DNA of 64,000 nucleotides from Macrocybe gigantea (Eukaryota > Basidiomycota > Agaricomycetes > Agaricales > Callistosporiaceae), in NCBI GenBank assembly GCA_011319805.1, contig SJRY01000059.1, positions 1-64,000 on the forward strand, given 5' to 3'. Of the stretch, positions 9,585 through 21,099 are shown piece by piece. Positions within the stretch are counted from its first letter, which is position 1. Each line of letters opens with the position of its first letter. The translations under genes and the position numbers were made by a program. Below the pieces are notes generated by a model. That model searched no databases, was not told the origin of the DNA, and saw only the letters and a program-made list of their open reading frames with translations.

Positions 9585-11566
9585 TCAGAGCCAGGGTTAT
9601 CAAAACTGGCTAGCAGCTCCACATCAGCTGCAACTTCGGCGGGATCATACTCAATCTCATCGGTCCAAAATCATCACACGAAAACATTTCAAAGGTCAAA
9701 ATCCTGACCGAGTAAGTCTTTGAAATTGATAACTTAGAATTTAAAGCTGATTGAAATGATATAGACACAGAATATTAATTTACGTATGGATCGTAAAGCT
9801 TATTGGGTGAGTACTTTGAACTATTCTTTGATTAAGATTGAATTGAAGCTTTTCACCTCAGGCATGGAGGGAAAAGCGGCATTATCGAAGGCGGTTTTAT
9901 ACTGCCAAGCTAAATACCAAAGGCAAACCACGTTGGAGGACAGTTTCTGTCAAAGGCATGGAAGCAGATCCAGAACGTCGTCATCGGGCCATGCAAAATA
10001 TCAAAGATAAGCAATATCAATTAAACATCAAGAGAATTGCTAGGATTCGTCGTGAACTGCAACGAGACCATGACAATTTTAATGTCTTGGCTGTCTATTC
10101 CAAAACTGCTATGTGGGTTCGTGCAGCTTGGGGAATGCTACCAGACATGGCTGGTAAGTGTGCAAACAGAGATTGTGCTGGTAAGTCTTATTTTTTTTCA
10201 TTTTTAGACTGATTTATTTTACTTATTGATATGATATTTTGCTAGATATGATTCTAGAAGAATCTCCAATATTTGTGGAACACCGACCAACTCCAATCTA
10301 TGATAAATTGATTGGAAGACCAGATGTATTTCTATTTTTCTTTTGTCTTTGTTCTTTTTTTTAGACTTGGACTGATTGTTTGATGTTTAGAAAATTAAGA
10401 CTATGTCCTATATGGTTTTGATTTATCATTTGGACTGCATTCCTCAGCGTCGTTGGCAAACAATTTTGTCACCTACTGGCAAGGTCCAAAATCTTTATCT
10501 GGCTAAATCTTTCTCTCCAGTGCTATGGAACGACTTCAAGGTCGACTACTTATCTGCAGCTTATGAATTTCGATTCAATAAGACTATACATGAGTCTTTC
10601 TCTTGGATGCAGTCCATAGCTATGCCGGAATTTCAAGTTCCAATGATTGTCAAAGGCACTGAGCTGTCTTTGCCTTTGATTCTTACCAAAGGCAATGCTA
10701 CAACTCACAATCAGTCAAAGAGGATGCGTCGGCGACTTCTTAAAAAACAGAGAAAGGTATGTGTTTGATTCTGAATCTCTTTTTCAAAAGCTTAGATTGA
10801 TGATTGATACATCAGAGAACGTAAACATTTGAAAAGGACTTATGAAAATGGTCCTCAAGTCAATGATTTGGAGGTTAGCTCTGGATCTGATTCAGAAGTT
10901 CAGCCCAGGTATGGTTTAGCTTATATTTTCTAGCATTGATTCTGTTCTGATTCTTGGTCTTTTTTAATAGAAAAAGACAAAGGATTGAAGAAGAGGAGGA
11001 AGAGGAGGACTTGGAACAAAACAACAGCTTAGTTACAACACAAAGAACATCCACCTCTCAAGGTTAGAACTTTGAATATATTTAGTTACTTAGAATAGTT
11101 CATTTTGGTTTCTATTGTTCTTTCTTTCTGTTTTTCTTTTTGGGAATTAGCTTAATTGATGATAATATGTGATTGCTTTTTGGCTTTTAGTATCTTCTCA
11201 TTGCTCAACCAGAGCTGAATCTGTATCTCAAGAAAGTGACAACCTGGTGAGTTTTATTGGTTGGCTCTTAGATCAAATAACTCATGTATTTCTTTTGGCT
11301 TCAAGTCTGATCAGCTTCTTCAAGAAATGCAAAGGCTCAACAAACAGCAATCTCTATTATCACCACCTTCTCCTTCTTCAGAAGATGATGCTGATGGTGA
11401 AATAATCACTAGTCAGACTCAAATTATTTTATCTATCAAAGACAATGAAGAAGAGGAGGAGGAAGAGGAAGAAGAGGAAGAAGAGGAAGAGGAAGAAGAG
11501 GATTATGACAAGTTATTCCAAAGCTTCAATCAGCAAGAGCTAGATACCATTGCTGACTTGTCTTGA
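9585..11566 (+). CDS. Unknown multi-exon protein with acidic, coiled C-terminus (frame broken once)
   Basis: Exons fit as 9585-9711, 9765-9806, 9862-10180, 10246-10325, 10391-10756, about 10817-10908, 10971-11062, 11191-11246, 11306-11566, each joined by GT-AG introns of 53-128 nt. The first Met in frame is at 9786, but open frame extends upstream without a Met, so the start is unknown. The N-terminal half is basic (AWREKRHYRRRFY, KGKPRWRTVSVKG), then helical. A middle part follows (YHLDCIPQRRWQ...). The C-terminus has a Leu/Gln coiled stretch, a long Glu run, and ends TIADLS. No GT-AG pair between 10756 and 10817 keeps the frame; one base less in the A6 run at 10742-10747 would repair it. 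I do not recognise the family. It may be a decayed or mobile gene. Confidence 0.55.
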
Positions 11567-11594
11567 ATACAATATGCATACTGTCTCTTTGAAA

Positions 11595-11760
11595 GAACCT
11601 AACTTTGGAATAGCATTGTTTTAGCCAACCTAACTGTGGTTTAAAAGGTTAAGATTGCTGGCAAGAGAAGAATAGCTGATTCAGACAAGACAGGCCTTAG
11701 GGGCCTGCTTGTCTGAAGAACCTAACTTTGGGATGAGAGGGCATTCAGCCAACCTAACTT
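11595..11760 (+). repeat. Direct repeat pair around a hairpin
   Basis: The text AACCTAACTTTGGRAT...AGCCAACCTAACT occurs at about 11597-11635 and again at about 11720-11760. Between them, 11680-11696 and 11701-11717 form a near-perfect hairpin (TTCAGACAAG...CAGGCC / GGGCCTG...CTTGTCTGAA, 4-nt loop). The hairpin lies about 115 bp after the stop of the preceding gene and could be a structured 3' end or an element terminus. Confidence 0.65.
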
Positions 11761-11785
11761 GAGAAGGAGGGCAGACTGGTTGTTT

Positions 11786-11975
11786 TCCAAATAGAGGAAT
11801 GAACGATCGGACCTGTCCAAATAGAGGAATGAAAGATCGGACTGTTCCAAATAGAGGAATGAAAGATCGGACAGTTCCAAATAGAGGAATGATTGATCAA
11901 AAATTGATGGCAGCTGTTCCAAATAGAGGAATGATTGATCAGAGCCTTCCAAATAGAGGAATGAAGGATAAAGGG
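11786..11975 (+). repeat. 30-bp minisatellite, TCCAAATAGAGGAATGA units
   Basis: Six units share TCCAAATAGAGGAATGA followed by a variable 10-25 nt tail (ACGATCGGACCTG, AAGATCGGACTGT, TTGATC...). Five units are 30 bp or close; the fourth is 42 bp. It is open in one frame on each strand only because the unit length is a multiple of three. Confidence 0.85.
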
Positions 11976-12302
11976 CCCCACAAGGGGGCCCAATTTGAAA
12001 TTTCATTCAACCCAGGATGAAAAGAGTAAGATGGGTAGGCCAGGTTGTTCACGAGAATAGTCACAAGGCTCCCCTGCCTAACAATGCTTACGCCCGGGGG
12101 CCGTTTGTAGCCAATCCGCGATACGATTGGTAACGCAATGATTATTATTAGCACTACGGTGAGTCAGCTTTGCTGGGCATGCTTACTGATCATCGTCGTA
12201 GAATGAGTAATGACGGGAAAAAGGACGGTACGTTCGCACCGCTCCCAGACCGCTTACTTCAATTTACAGGAAATGGATGTCCTGACGAGCCTATAAAGGC
12301 GA

Positions 12303-12349
12303 AACAGGATGCAGGACTGGATCCCCAGTCACCTGTTGACATCCTGTTT
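12303..12349. repeat. Imperfect inverted repeat
   Basis: AAACAGGATG..CAGGACTGG is followed, after ATCC, by CCAGTCACCTGTTGACATCCTGTTT, which folds back on it with small bulges. It lies just inside the right 66-bp direct repeat. Confidence 0.5.
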
Positions 12350-12412
12350 ACGCTCGAGCGGACTTCAGCGGCCTCGCTGCGCTCGTTGCCGCTTTTGAGA
12401 TACACCCCCTAA

Positions 12413-12478
12413 CCATCCTAGCTCACCCTAGTGGCCAGAATTTTCCACCCTAGTCCACCCTAGCAAGTCTTAATAACC
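12413..12478 (+). repeat. 66-bp direct repeat, right copy
   Basis: Partner of 9452-9517 with one mismatch. No tandem CATCCTAGC array accompanies it, so it is a single transferred or recombined copy rather than part of a local array. Confidence 0.85.
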
Positions 12479-14144
12479 CCCGATTTTGATCTTTATCTCT
12501 ATAGAATGGAGGTGCAGGCCAACGAGCCACCCAACGGCTGGCTTGGAAGCAGCAACGGCGGCGGCGATGAGTATGGAGATGGCGGCGTTAGGCAACGACG
12601 GGGTCTCTGCCTCGAACAGGTCTGAGGGCCAGCGTCGGCAAAGGGTGCTAGCAGAGAATGACGGCAGAAGCAGGAAGGGGTGAAGCAGTTAAGGAGCGAC
12701 GTCGAGCAATGGGGTTCGGGGAATGGGATGGGTGAGATGAGCAAAGACGGCAGCAACAACAGTGCCGGATGGTGAAGAGAGGTGGAGAACGGCGGTGGCG
12801 GCGGTGAAGAATGAAAGTGATGTCGATGGGCAGCAACGACGGGGTTGAGTGTCCAGCGAGATGGCGAGGGGCATTCGTTCGAGGGCATCCTAAGTGACTC
12901 GGATGGTTGAGTGACGAAAGGGGCAAAGCGGGCGATGATAGTGGGGCTCGGAGCTTTATGGACTCTCAGTGCGAACGAAAAAGACAAGACGCCTTTGCTC
13001 ATGCTGGTTAGTGCTGCTGCGATTGTCAATGCCCATCGTCGAACGGAAGTGAAAGACATTTTGAGAGAAAATAGCCCTCCTGCCCAATGGACTACACTAT
13101 GACATTACGGTTCCGTCTATGGTGTTTTGGTTGTAGAAAGTAAGGGTATGCCGGGCTGTGGCGAGGAGTCAATGACATGGTGGGAGGTCTGATCAGTTGG
13201 GTAAGAAAAGCCGAATAACGTCGTTACTTACCTGGGAACCGGCCACCACTGCCACGCCCGCACCAGTCATCGAATGGAGAAGATAAAAGCTCAGAAGAAA
13301 CGGTGCCGCTGCCGAACGAAGTAATCATTTTGGAGGTCGTCCAGCGGCTGAGGCTGCAAGTCGAATATTGTCGTGTTCACGTAGAGTAGCCATGATTCAT
13401 TTGGAGAACGCTTTTCTCCCCGGACGGATAGCTGTTGCAAAACGACGTTCCAATGGCGATGGCAATACAAAAAGGTTAAGGAGAGGCTGTTGTGACGTGA
13501 GGGAGTGAGTGCGTTCGTCCATTGGCTAGCAGGAGAATTCTGAGTGTATATGATCTGTAAATTGAATCGATCAGAGTCCTTGGTTGACGTGCAGCATCAA
13601 GCAGGGCCACGGCGAGTAGCGCGAGATAGCGGGGTTCCGGCTAGTGTAGGTTAGGGGGGTAACGAGAGGCATGTGGTCCAAGTCGTCGAAGCAGGTGGCC
13701 AGCGCTGACGATAATGGTAGCAGAAGGCAGCGCTGGGATGTGAGTGGCTGGAGCCAGTCGCTGCCGTTGTCTGTGCCGGTCCTCCAACAGAAAGTAAGAA
13801 GAAAAGATTGCGGAGATGATAGGGAAAACGGCATATTTGTCACTTGTGGAATAGCTGGAAGAGCCCTTAGGTTCAGGTTGAATATGGCGACTCGGAGACG
13901 TGCATAGGAATGGACCTGACCTCAGTAAACTGTGACTCAGTCTTCTCCGGGCAGCCATCTGCTCGAACCATCCCGTTCAGCCAGTGCTTAAGAGCTGAGG
14001 AAATCTGCAACGTACACAAGGAACAGGGACAAGGACCCTTTTCGCTTGGCAGGCAGAGCATTCTTGGAGCATCGCATTCATTCTGTGGCGTTCAAACTTC
14101 AAGAGGAGGGGCGAGATGAGTATCAATCGCAGTCCTCGCCAACC
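12479..14144. other. No supported gene
   Basis: The longest open frame is 186 codons on the minus strand (12499-13059); it is Pro/Ser/His-rich low-complexity text without a motif, opposite GGC-rich triplets on the plus strand. A short minus-strand stretch near 13240-13390 could encode a hydrophobic peptide ending at a GTAAGT, but no continuing exon was found. I see nothing convincing here. Confidence 0.5.
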
Positions 14145-15272
14145 ATGAGCTGGGCACAGACCGACCTCGATAAGTCTTTTAGCATTGGAGGCATTTTCCT
14201 TCACATTCTCTATGGTACGTTTGCTACCTCGTTGACCGCCTGTGACCACTCAATGGCGCCCGTGCAGGAATCGTGTTGTATATGTATTTTCAGGTCGTCC
14301 ATGACACCGTGCAAAGCCGCATGACCTTCAAAGAAAAGAGAAATCACATCGTCTATGCATCTTTCCTCGTCATATTTATTTCGATTAGCATCGGCATGAA
14401 CGTCGTTTTAAATCAGATCGCGTGGTTGTACCACAGAGACGAGCCAGGAGGACCGATCTGGCACTATTTCGATGCAATGCCAGGCTGGGAGGGCACGTTG
14501 GCGTACGTAGGGAGCATCATGGCGGCATTCCTCAGTGATGCACTTTTGGTGAGCGGTTCAGCGCTTCAGGGCTTCTTCTCGACATCTGATCAGGTTTGGT
14601 GCCATCATAAGCTGTACCGATGCTACGTTGTGTGCCGATGTCGTCGTAGTCTCGTGAGCTTCGTCGCGCCCTGCCTGGCTTTCGTGGGTTCCATCGGTGA
14701 GCGACAACATTCTCAAGCGTTATAGATGGTGATAGATGACCGACGTAGCCATGGGCATCACTCGGGTGATTCAAAACGCCCACCCGCACGCAAGAGCGTT
14801 TGAAGAATCGCCAGTGGATTTCGCCTTTCTGTGGGTCACGTTCTCGGTCGGTTTCAACATAGTGGCGACAACAGTACTGTGCGTCCATATTCTCACCATC
14901 CGGAGGCGAGTCAAAGGACTGCTTGGAGACGATCTCGCAAAGACGTACACCGGCATCATGGCATTGCTCGTCGAATCCGCTGCGCCGCTGACGCTGTTTG
15001 GAGTGCTGTTCCTGGTCCTTTATGGTCTGCGAGCTCCGTCCATGTTTGCAATGGCGGGCATTTGGGGCCTGTTTGCGGTACGTACCTTTTTTTTTCTTTT
15101 GTTGTCTTCGGATCTTGTGGAGGTGACAAGTGAACAGGTGATCTCGCCATTGATGATCCTGCTCCGCGTTGTCCGGGGCCGTTCGCTGGGCAGACAGGAG
15201 CTGACGGAGATTGTGAGCCACCAGCTGGCATTTGCGCGGAGTCGAGAAGGGGAGAAAGGGACGACTATGTAG
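14145..15272 (+). CDS. Seven-helix fungal integral membrane protein (305 aa)
   Basis: Five exons in phase: 14145-14214, 14268-14548, 14594-14696, 14749-15077, 15138-15272, all GT-AG with 45-60 nt introns. The product starts MSWAQTDLDKSFSIGG and alternates hydrophobic helices with short loops: LHILYGIVLYMYFQ, IVYASFLVIFISISIGMNVV, LAYVGSIMAAFLSDALL, a Cys/Val-rich helix, FAFLWVTFSVGFNIVATTVL, IMALLVESAAPLTLFGVLF, and FAMAGIWGLFAVISPLMIL. The C-terminus is short and basic. This is the layout of the many orphan seven-transmembrane proteins of Agaricomycetes; ligand and role are unknown. No pheromone-receptor hallmark was seen. Confidence 0.8.
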
Positions 15273-15408
15273 TTTTTTTTAGGCGGATTATTGACAGGCG
15301 TGGAATGGAATGTAGCACTCCGCAAGAAATCGCCATTCAAAGCCAATCTGTGGCAAGGAGGACACTAAGACAATCATATTCACCGCAGCCTTCCTCCTCA
15401 GCCTTTTC

Positions 15409-15600
15409 ATGTCTGAACGCAAATCTCCTTCCGTCTCGCCTTCCCGTCGTCTCTCGCTTTCAGAGAAACTCACAGCGCTCGGCGCCAAGATAACACGCAC
15501 CATCACCAGCAGCGCGGCGCCGGCGACGACGACGACCGGCAGTCAGTGGCGTCGAGCGCCCTGTCCAGCACCATTCTCGGCAGCGACAAAGGTGAGTTGT
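15409..15600 (+). CDS. Small Ser/Arg-rich ORF of uncertain status
   Basis: ATG 15409 opens MSERKSPSVSPSRRLSLSEKL, a protein-like Ser/Arg N-terminus. About 45 codons in, a different frame becomes the better one (DDDDRQSVASSALSSTI), followed by GTGAGT at 15593. It could be a small gene with one frame break, an upstream leader of the DUF3602 gene 200 bp downstream, or chance. Confidence 0.25.
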
Positions 15601-15799
15601 TGGCGCTTGGCAATCCCAGAGAGTGGCACAGGAGTACAGAAAAATGATGTAGAGATAAGGAAGATAAGCACTTTGCTCGACTCTATTAACCGTATCTTAT
15701 CTCCTATTCCTCAACCTCCTTTGCTCTCCTGCTTTTATATAACTGAGGCGACGCAGCGCCCTCTTATCGCCCCCTTTCCCTTTTAACCCTGTTTTGACC

Positions 15800-16683
15800 A
15801 TGTCTGACTCCCCAGCAGACCGCTCATTGTCCAGAGGCCGCGAAGTTTTTGTGAGTTCTTTCGTCCATTCTATCTGTCTTCTTATCTGCTCGACTGACGT
15901 TTTGATGCTACATCTCAGCAATCCTCCGGTCGCGGCGGTTTGGGCAACATCCGCCAAACCTCCTCCTCTCGCGAGCCCCGCAGGCCGACCGATGGTCCTG
16001 ATGACTTTTCCATCTCCAGAGGCAGAGAGAAAGTGCCCGGCGAGAACATCAGGAGCTTCTCCACTGGCCGTGGCGGGGCCGGAAACATCAGATCGCCTTC
16101 ACGCGACGTGGCAGGGAAGCATGCCCTCGGACCAGACCCGACAGAAGAAGCCATAATCGAGGCTCATCTCGCGGCAGAACAGGGTGCTCCCGTGCGTCGC
16201 TATCCCTTCCTCTATCCTTTTCATGTTTTCCTCACCGAAACCGTGCAACAGCACTCGACAGGCCGCGGCGGCATAGGCAACATCGCATCCCGCTCACGCT
16301 CCAGAGACCCCGGTTCCCCGTCTCTTCACGCCGTGCACTCGGTCCACTCCACCGGCAGAGGAGGTGCAGGCAATATCGTCACGTTTGCAGGTGGCGAAGG
16401 CGACGGTTATTCTGAAACTGTAGTTGAAGACGAGCCCGGGTCAATTAGCCAAAGGCTTGAAGAAGCGTAAGTCCCAAGCTCTCTTCCTTCTCTCGACCTC
16501 CCTTCACACCGCGCCTCGCCAAGTCACTCCACAGGAAGAGGCGGCGTCGCCAATATAACCGTTTCGAAAGACCCTGGCGTCGAGCCTCCGCAATACGTGC
16601 ACCACGAATACGAGTCAACAGGCAGGGGTGGCGCAGGGAACATCGTTCAAGACCGCTCCCGGTCTCGCACTCGCGACTCTTGA
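15800..16683 (+). CDS. DUF3602 / Par32-like GRGGxGNI repeat protein (232 aa)
   Basis: Four exons in phase: 15800-15850, 15919-16191, 16252-16466, 16524-16683. The protein carries six copies of GRGG[AILV][GA]NI, the hallmark of fungal DUF3602 proteins, separated by Ser/Arg/Pro-rich linkers that look disordered and phosphorylatable. In budding yeast the family member Par32 is a TORC1-responsive phosphoprotein that restrains ammonium permeases; a like role here is inference. The second intron is 60 nt, a multiple of three, so its retention would insert 20 codons without breaking the frame. Two internal exons begin right before an HSTGRGG repeat, suggesting growth by exon duplication. Confidence 0.85.
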
Positions 16684-17137
16684 ATCTACCTCTGTTCATA
16701 TTTTGCCGAACCTCTGGCTTTTTGTATAATACTAACTCTGTACCGTATTACCCTGTTCAAGGTGAAATGTCCATTCCGCGGACCGTATGGTTGCAGACAT
16801 GGAACATGTATTCGATTCGTGACAGTCATGAGAAGAAATAAATACAACACAAGGAGAGATAGACAGTAAAAAAAGATTACGACATGACGACAAAAACCAA
16901 CACATAAACGCTAAAGACGAAAAACAAAAAAGCGAGTAAGGTGAAGGTAAAATGTAATAAAAAGCGCGAACAAAAGAAAGAAAAGAGGATAGCGACTGGT
17001 TGACATAGGGAGGGAGCAGCTTTTGTTGAACCCGGGTGCACGTTTCATGATGGTAATACTTTTTGAACGGTCCATGAGGTATGATTGCAGGCAGATGCGC
17101 GAGGTGTGGGGAATCTTGAGAAAAAAAAACTGCATGT

Positions 17138-19940
17138 CTACGTCTCCGGTTTGACTCGCCAAATGACAGCCGCAGCCGCCACGCTCAAAACGAGCACGCC
17201 GATCGCAGTTTGCAAATGTATCGTCTGTTGGCGATCGACATCAGCACTCACAGCATCAGATTCACAGAAAAAACAACCGCTTACAGCGTCTGTCCGCGAC
17301 GATGCCGCAAACTTGCTTGCCACGGGTCCCGAAGCGGCTTCCGCTGCAGCGCTCAGTTTGTATATAGAAGAGTCTGGCGTCGCCAGCGCGCCATTGGGAG
17401 GCGACCTTGGCCGCACACCGAGAACCGTGTCTTCCTCCTCGTCATCCTCCACCAATTTCCCATCGTCTAGCGGATACGATGGCAGTGAGGTTAAAGATGC
17501 CTTTTTGGATGGCGAACCGCTCGCGTCCGACGCCAGAGTCGTGTCTGTATCCGTGTCGAGCTCCACACCTTCGCCATCGCCTTCGCGCGACCGGTTGCGG
17601 CTTCGCGAACGGCGGTTCACCCTGCCTCTTCTCGAGCTACCCGATCTCGTGCGTCGCCGACGCGATCTGTCTGAGTCGGACGACAAGCTGCGCGGGCTGG
17701 GTGGCGTCACGAGCCCAGTGTGCTTGGAGGCGTCACCGTTCGGGAGTCCATTCTGGTGCGACGATGACGGAGACGATGAAGTGGACTGAAACAATTGTTG
17801 CTGTTGTTGCTGCAACGCGGCGGTGGTACTCTGCAGTGTGGCCAACTTCTCGAGGCCAGAATCCATCTGATGCACCTTTCCTTCCCATTCCTCTCGTGCC
17901 TGGTTCAACCGCTCGCGCTCCTTGCTCCATTCTTCCTGCACACTGCTCCACTGTCCCTCCACAGCCTTTTTCCACTCCGTAATCATTGCTGTCAGGCTCT
18001 CCCGTTCCTCCGATACTGCGGGTGCAACAGGCGGAGGCGGCGGTGCCGGAGGTGAGGCGGCTTGGGCTTGGGCTAATGCAAGCTTGGTCGCCTTGACAGT
18101 TTCTTCCAATGCCTGGACTTTACTTTCAAGAGCTGTGATTGTGGACTGGGCGGCCGAATGTTGAGCCTCGAGAGACGTCGTCAGGGCCATCAAGGCTTTG
18201 ACTTGCACGAGAACCTGTTCCAAGGCATCGTCGTTCACTGATGACGACGAGGGGCAGTCGCTGGGGCATCCGAGTGCGCAGTTGCGCCATATGCGTCAGT
18301 TGCGCGCAGACCGAGATGTGGTTCGGGTGTTCTGGGCCTTCCGAGCTGTTCGTTCCTGCGCCTTCTCTTCTCCTCATCATCTACTAGCTCGTCCTCATTG
18401 TCAACGTCCTCCGGCACGTTCGGAGTTTGCGATGCCTGTGACTCTGTGTCTGTATGCGCGTCGTCACGTTCGTTTGCAGCGACCTGCTCTTCGTCGACCT
18501 CGTCGACTCGTTCCAATTCATGAGGAACGACAGTGCTGACGCTTCGCGCATCGTCGTCGTCGTCGTCCATTAGACCACGGTCGCCTTCGTCCTCCAGGTC
18601 AAAGCCCCCCCTCGGCTCATCGATGGTGATAACGGAATTATATCGTCTGGTACGGTGCTCTGCGTCCTTTCTACTGGACTCGACCATCTCTTTCAATGAC
18701 TTGACCTCTTGCCTGATGGTCTCTTGCTCGGCTAGCGCGCCTTCAAGGGCACGGATCTTGTCAATGTGAGTAGAGAGGGAGGATTGAGTGTCTTGTAGTT
18801 GCTTTTGGAGGTCGACGAGGGCGGACGCCGTAGCCGCAGCCGAAGGAGCAGCGGACTGTTGCTCAGGTGATCCTGAAGCGGAAGCAGCGTTAGATTGCTG
18901 CTGTGACTGGGGGAGACGGACTGGAGGAAGAGTGGGGGGATAGGGAGGCACATTGGCTGGCTGTGGACGACGCGGATGCATAAGCGGGGGTGCGCGAAAG
19001 GCGGAATTATGGAACTTACTAATGAACCGCCGAGGGTGTCATGAATCTCGTTCATGGCATCGGTGAGCGAGTGCAGCTCCGCACCAGTCTCACGGCTCTT
19101 CTGCAGTTCGCCTTGCAGACGGCTGAGGATATGGTCAAAGCTCAGGCCACTCTTCCCAGGCGGGCGCATACTGCCTCCCATTCCGCCCATGCCCGAGAGT
19201 CCCTGCTGAGCAAGTTGTGGTCGCCTCTGCTGGCCGGGGCCAAAGTTGAAGTGGGCTGAAGGGGCACCGTTGACGGCGCCGGGGCCGGATGAGGGGACGA
19301 GAGAGGACGACGGCTGGCCAGCTTGATACATTTGCTGGTGCTGCTGTTGATGCTGTTCTGCGTGAGCAGCGACCAGGGCATCCTGTTCATTGAGGACGCA
19401 GAGGACGCGAGCTGCGACTTTGTGGTGTATGATCGTCTTGTTGTCTTCGCCGACGATATCTATACCGAATTCCTGTGTGGGGAAATTTTTTTTTCGCATC
19501 AGAAATCTTGAATTTTGGCCAACGAGTAGACATACGACAATATCGTCTGTCTTGAGCTCAAAGGGCTCCGATTCGAGACTTTCCTGGCTGAGACGCTCGC
19601 CGTTGATGAATGTTCCGTTTGAGCTTTTGACGTCCTTGATGAATATCTGGAGTGGATGGCAGTGAGGTCTTGCCGTGGCAGCGAGCACAGAAAAAGGTAT
19701 GCTCACCTTGTTGTCCTCTTCCCATACCTCTGCATGCTGCCTGCTCAGGACCTTGGAGTCGAAGTAGCCGTTCCGCTCGTCTGGGGCGGTCTTTGCGTTA
19801 GTTTGACGGCCAATTTTAACCCGCTGGTTATTGGCGAGGGAGATGTGCTTAGGAACGAAAGTGCCATTAAGGGGGTATAGGTAGAGAGCGGGGTACGGGA
19901 GGTGGCCGTGCGACGGGCTGAAGGGCGCAGGGGCTGGCAT
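17138..19940 (-). CDS. FHA / coiled-coil / tail-anchored protein, SLMAP-PRO45-HAM-4-like (848 aa)
   Basis: Five exons on the minus strand: 19707-19940, 19536-19646, 19020-19472, 18312-18960, 17138-18237. The lengths sum to 849 codons in phase; the fourth donor is the weak GTCTGC. The N-terminal FHA domain (about residues 30-140) shows KIGRQTN, LSRQHAEVW and KSSNGTFINGERLS, the phosphothreonine-binding landmarks. A Gln-rich linker, acidic segments and heptad-rich coiled coils follow (KQLQDTQSSLSTHIDKI; a second coil begins at VLVQVKALMAL), then an Arg/Ser region. A final hydrophobic helix (IGVLVLSVAAAAVIW) next to the stop acts as a tail anchor. That order matches the STRIPAK subunit SLMAP, fungal PRO45/HAM-4 and yeast Far9/Far10, which tether the complex to nuclear or ER membranes. 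Confidence 0.85.
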
Positions 19941-21099
19941 CGTCGCAGGGGAGGAGTCGTCAACGATGAGAAGAAACGGGCAGAGACACTGGCATAAACC
20001 CTAACCTTACATGCTTGGCCACGTGCTACTCCTCCACTTGACCGACATTGACCCGCTCCATAGCAATTTAATGTAACGCCGCTCTCGTCAAAACATAGCA
20101 CCTCCTTTGCTGCGCTCTTCGATCACAGACCTACGCAACCAACGCACTTCATGGTCACCGCTTATTGCCATTCAACCTACGCGACGTCGATCTCATCCGA
20201 ATTGTTCAATTTCTATCAATGCCAAGTCTTTGGACGCCTCGACCTAGTGTATTCGTTTCCTTAGACCATGGCAGAGCGTCTTTTGACTACCTCCGTTCAT
20301 GAACCCTTTTGCTTATTTGCCTTGACAAACGAATATGGCAACATGTTGAACGACTAGCGTCGCTCACCTCGAACCGTCTCATGGCGAAGTAGGGACTCTT
20401 TCAGGTCTTTACGTTCCTCGTCACGCCTGTCAGTTCCTGAGAATGGTATCCTAAGCTTTCTTGATAATCGATATTTCAACTATCAAAGCTACATCATCAT
20501 CTAGGGCACCTAATAATTCATCTCTCGACGAAGAGATTAGGTGCCGTCGCCGTTAACGCAGTCGCGCATGGACCACTTTGCACACCCTGGGTTTGCAGCC
20601 GCGTGAACAATAAGGAAACGAGATGCGACGGCCATTTTTCCTGACTGTGTTGCTGGATATGTTGGGGTAAAATGATGACACCTAAAAATCTCGGCGGTGC
20701 TTGCGGTTCAGGGTCATATCCAGGCCTTTTTTTTTTCTGACAGCACGCCATGCCTTTAACGACCGTACGAAAAGTCCTCCACTGTCGCCACAGGTCGCAT
20801 TAAGTATATCCCTATGCCAAACGCCACATCCGGGCTCACTTGAACTCCAATCACTCCACACCAGCTATACGCGTGAATTGCTAGGTCCATCGCGACTTTC
20901 CAGGGCTATGAACTATGTACCGACCAAGATCACTTTCTTCACCTCGCCCGTGATTCAAGGACCACGGCTTACGTCTCCAGTCAGTTCAGAGCTGTTTTCG
21001 CGTGAAACCTAACCCGCTCACATTTTCATAGTGTCATTCATTGTGGTCCTCTGGTTCGTATACTTGCCGTCCTATGTCACCTGTTCTCGAAAGTTGTTG
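19941..21099. other. No recognised gene
   Basis: Upstream region of the FHA gene and spacer. Only short open frames are present and none has a motif. The text near 21030-21090 (FIVVLWFVYLPSYVTC in one frame) is hydrophobic and could be an early helix of the gene that follows. Confidence 0.4.

Noticed and set aside
11722..12020. Repeat peptides with SFLYLE or PNRGMKD units on either strand
   Set aside because: Direct translation of the 30-bp minisatellite; no start context or conserved flanks.
12499..13059. 186-codon minus-strand frame
   Set aside because: Pro/Ser/His low complexity opposite GGC-rich repeats, no domain, no convincing splice partners.
14532..15221. 229-codon minus-strand frame
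   Set aside because: Antisense to the seven-helix gene at 14145-15272, which has matching exons and hydrophobic helices.
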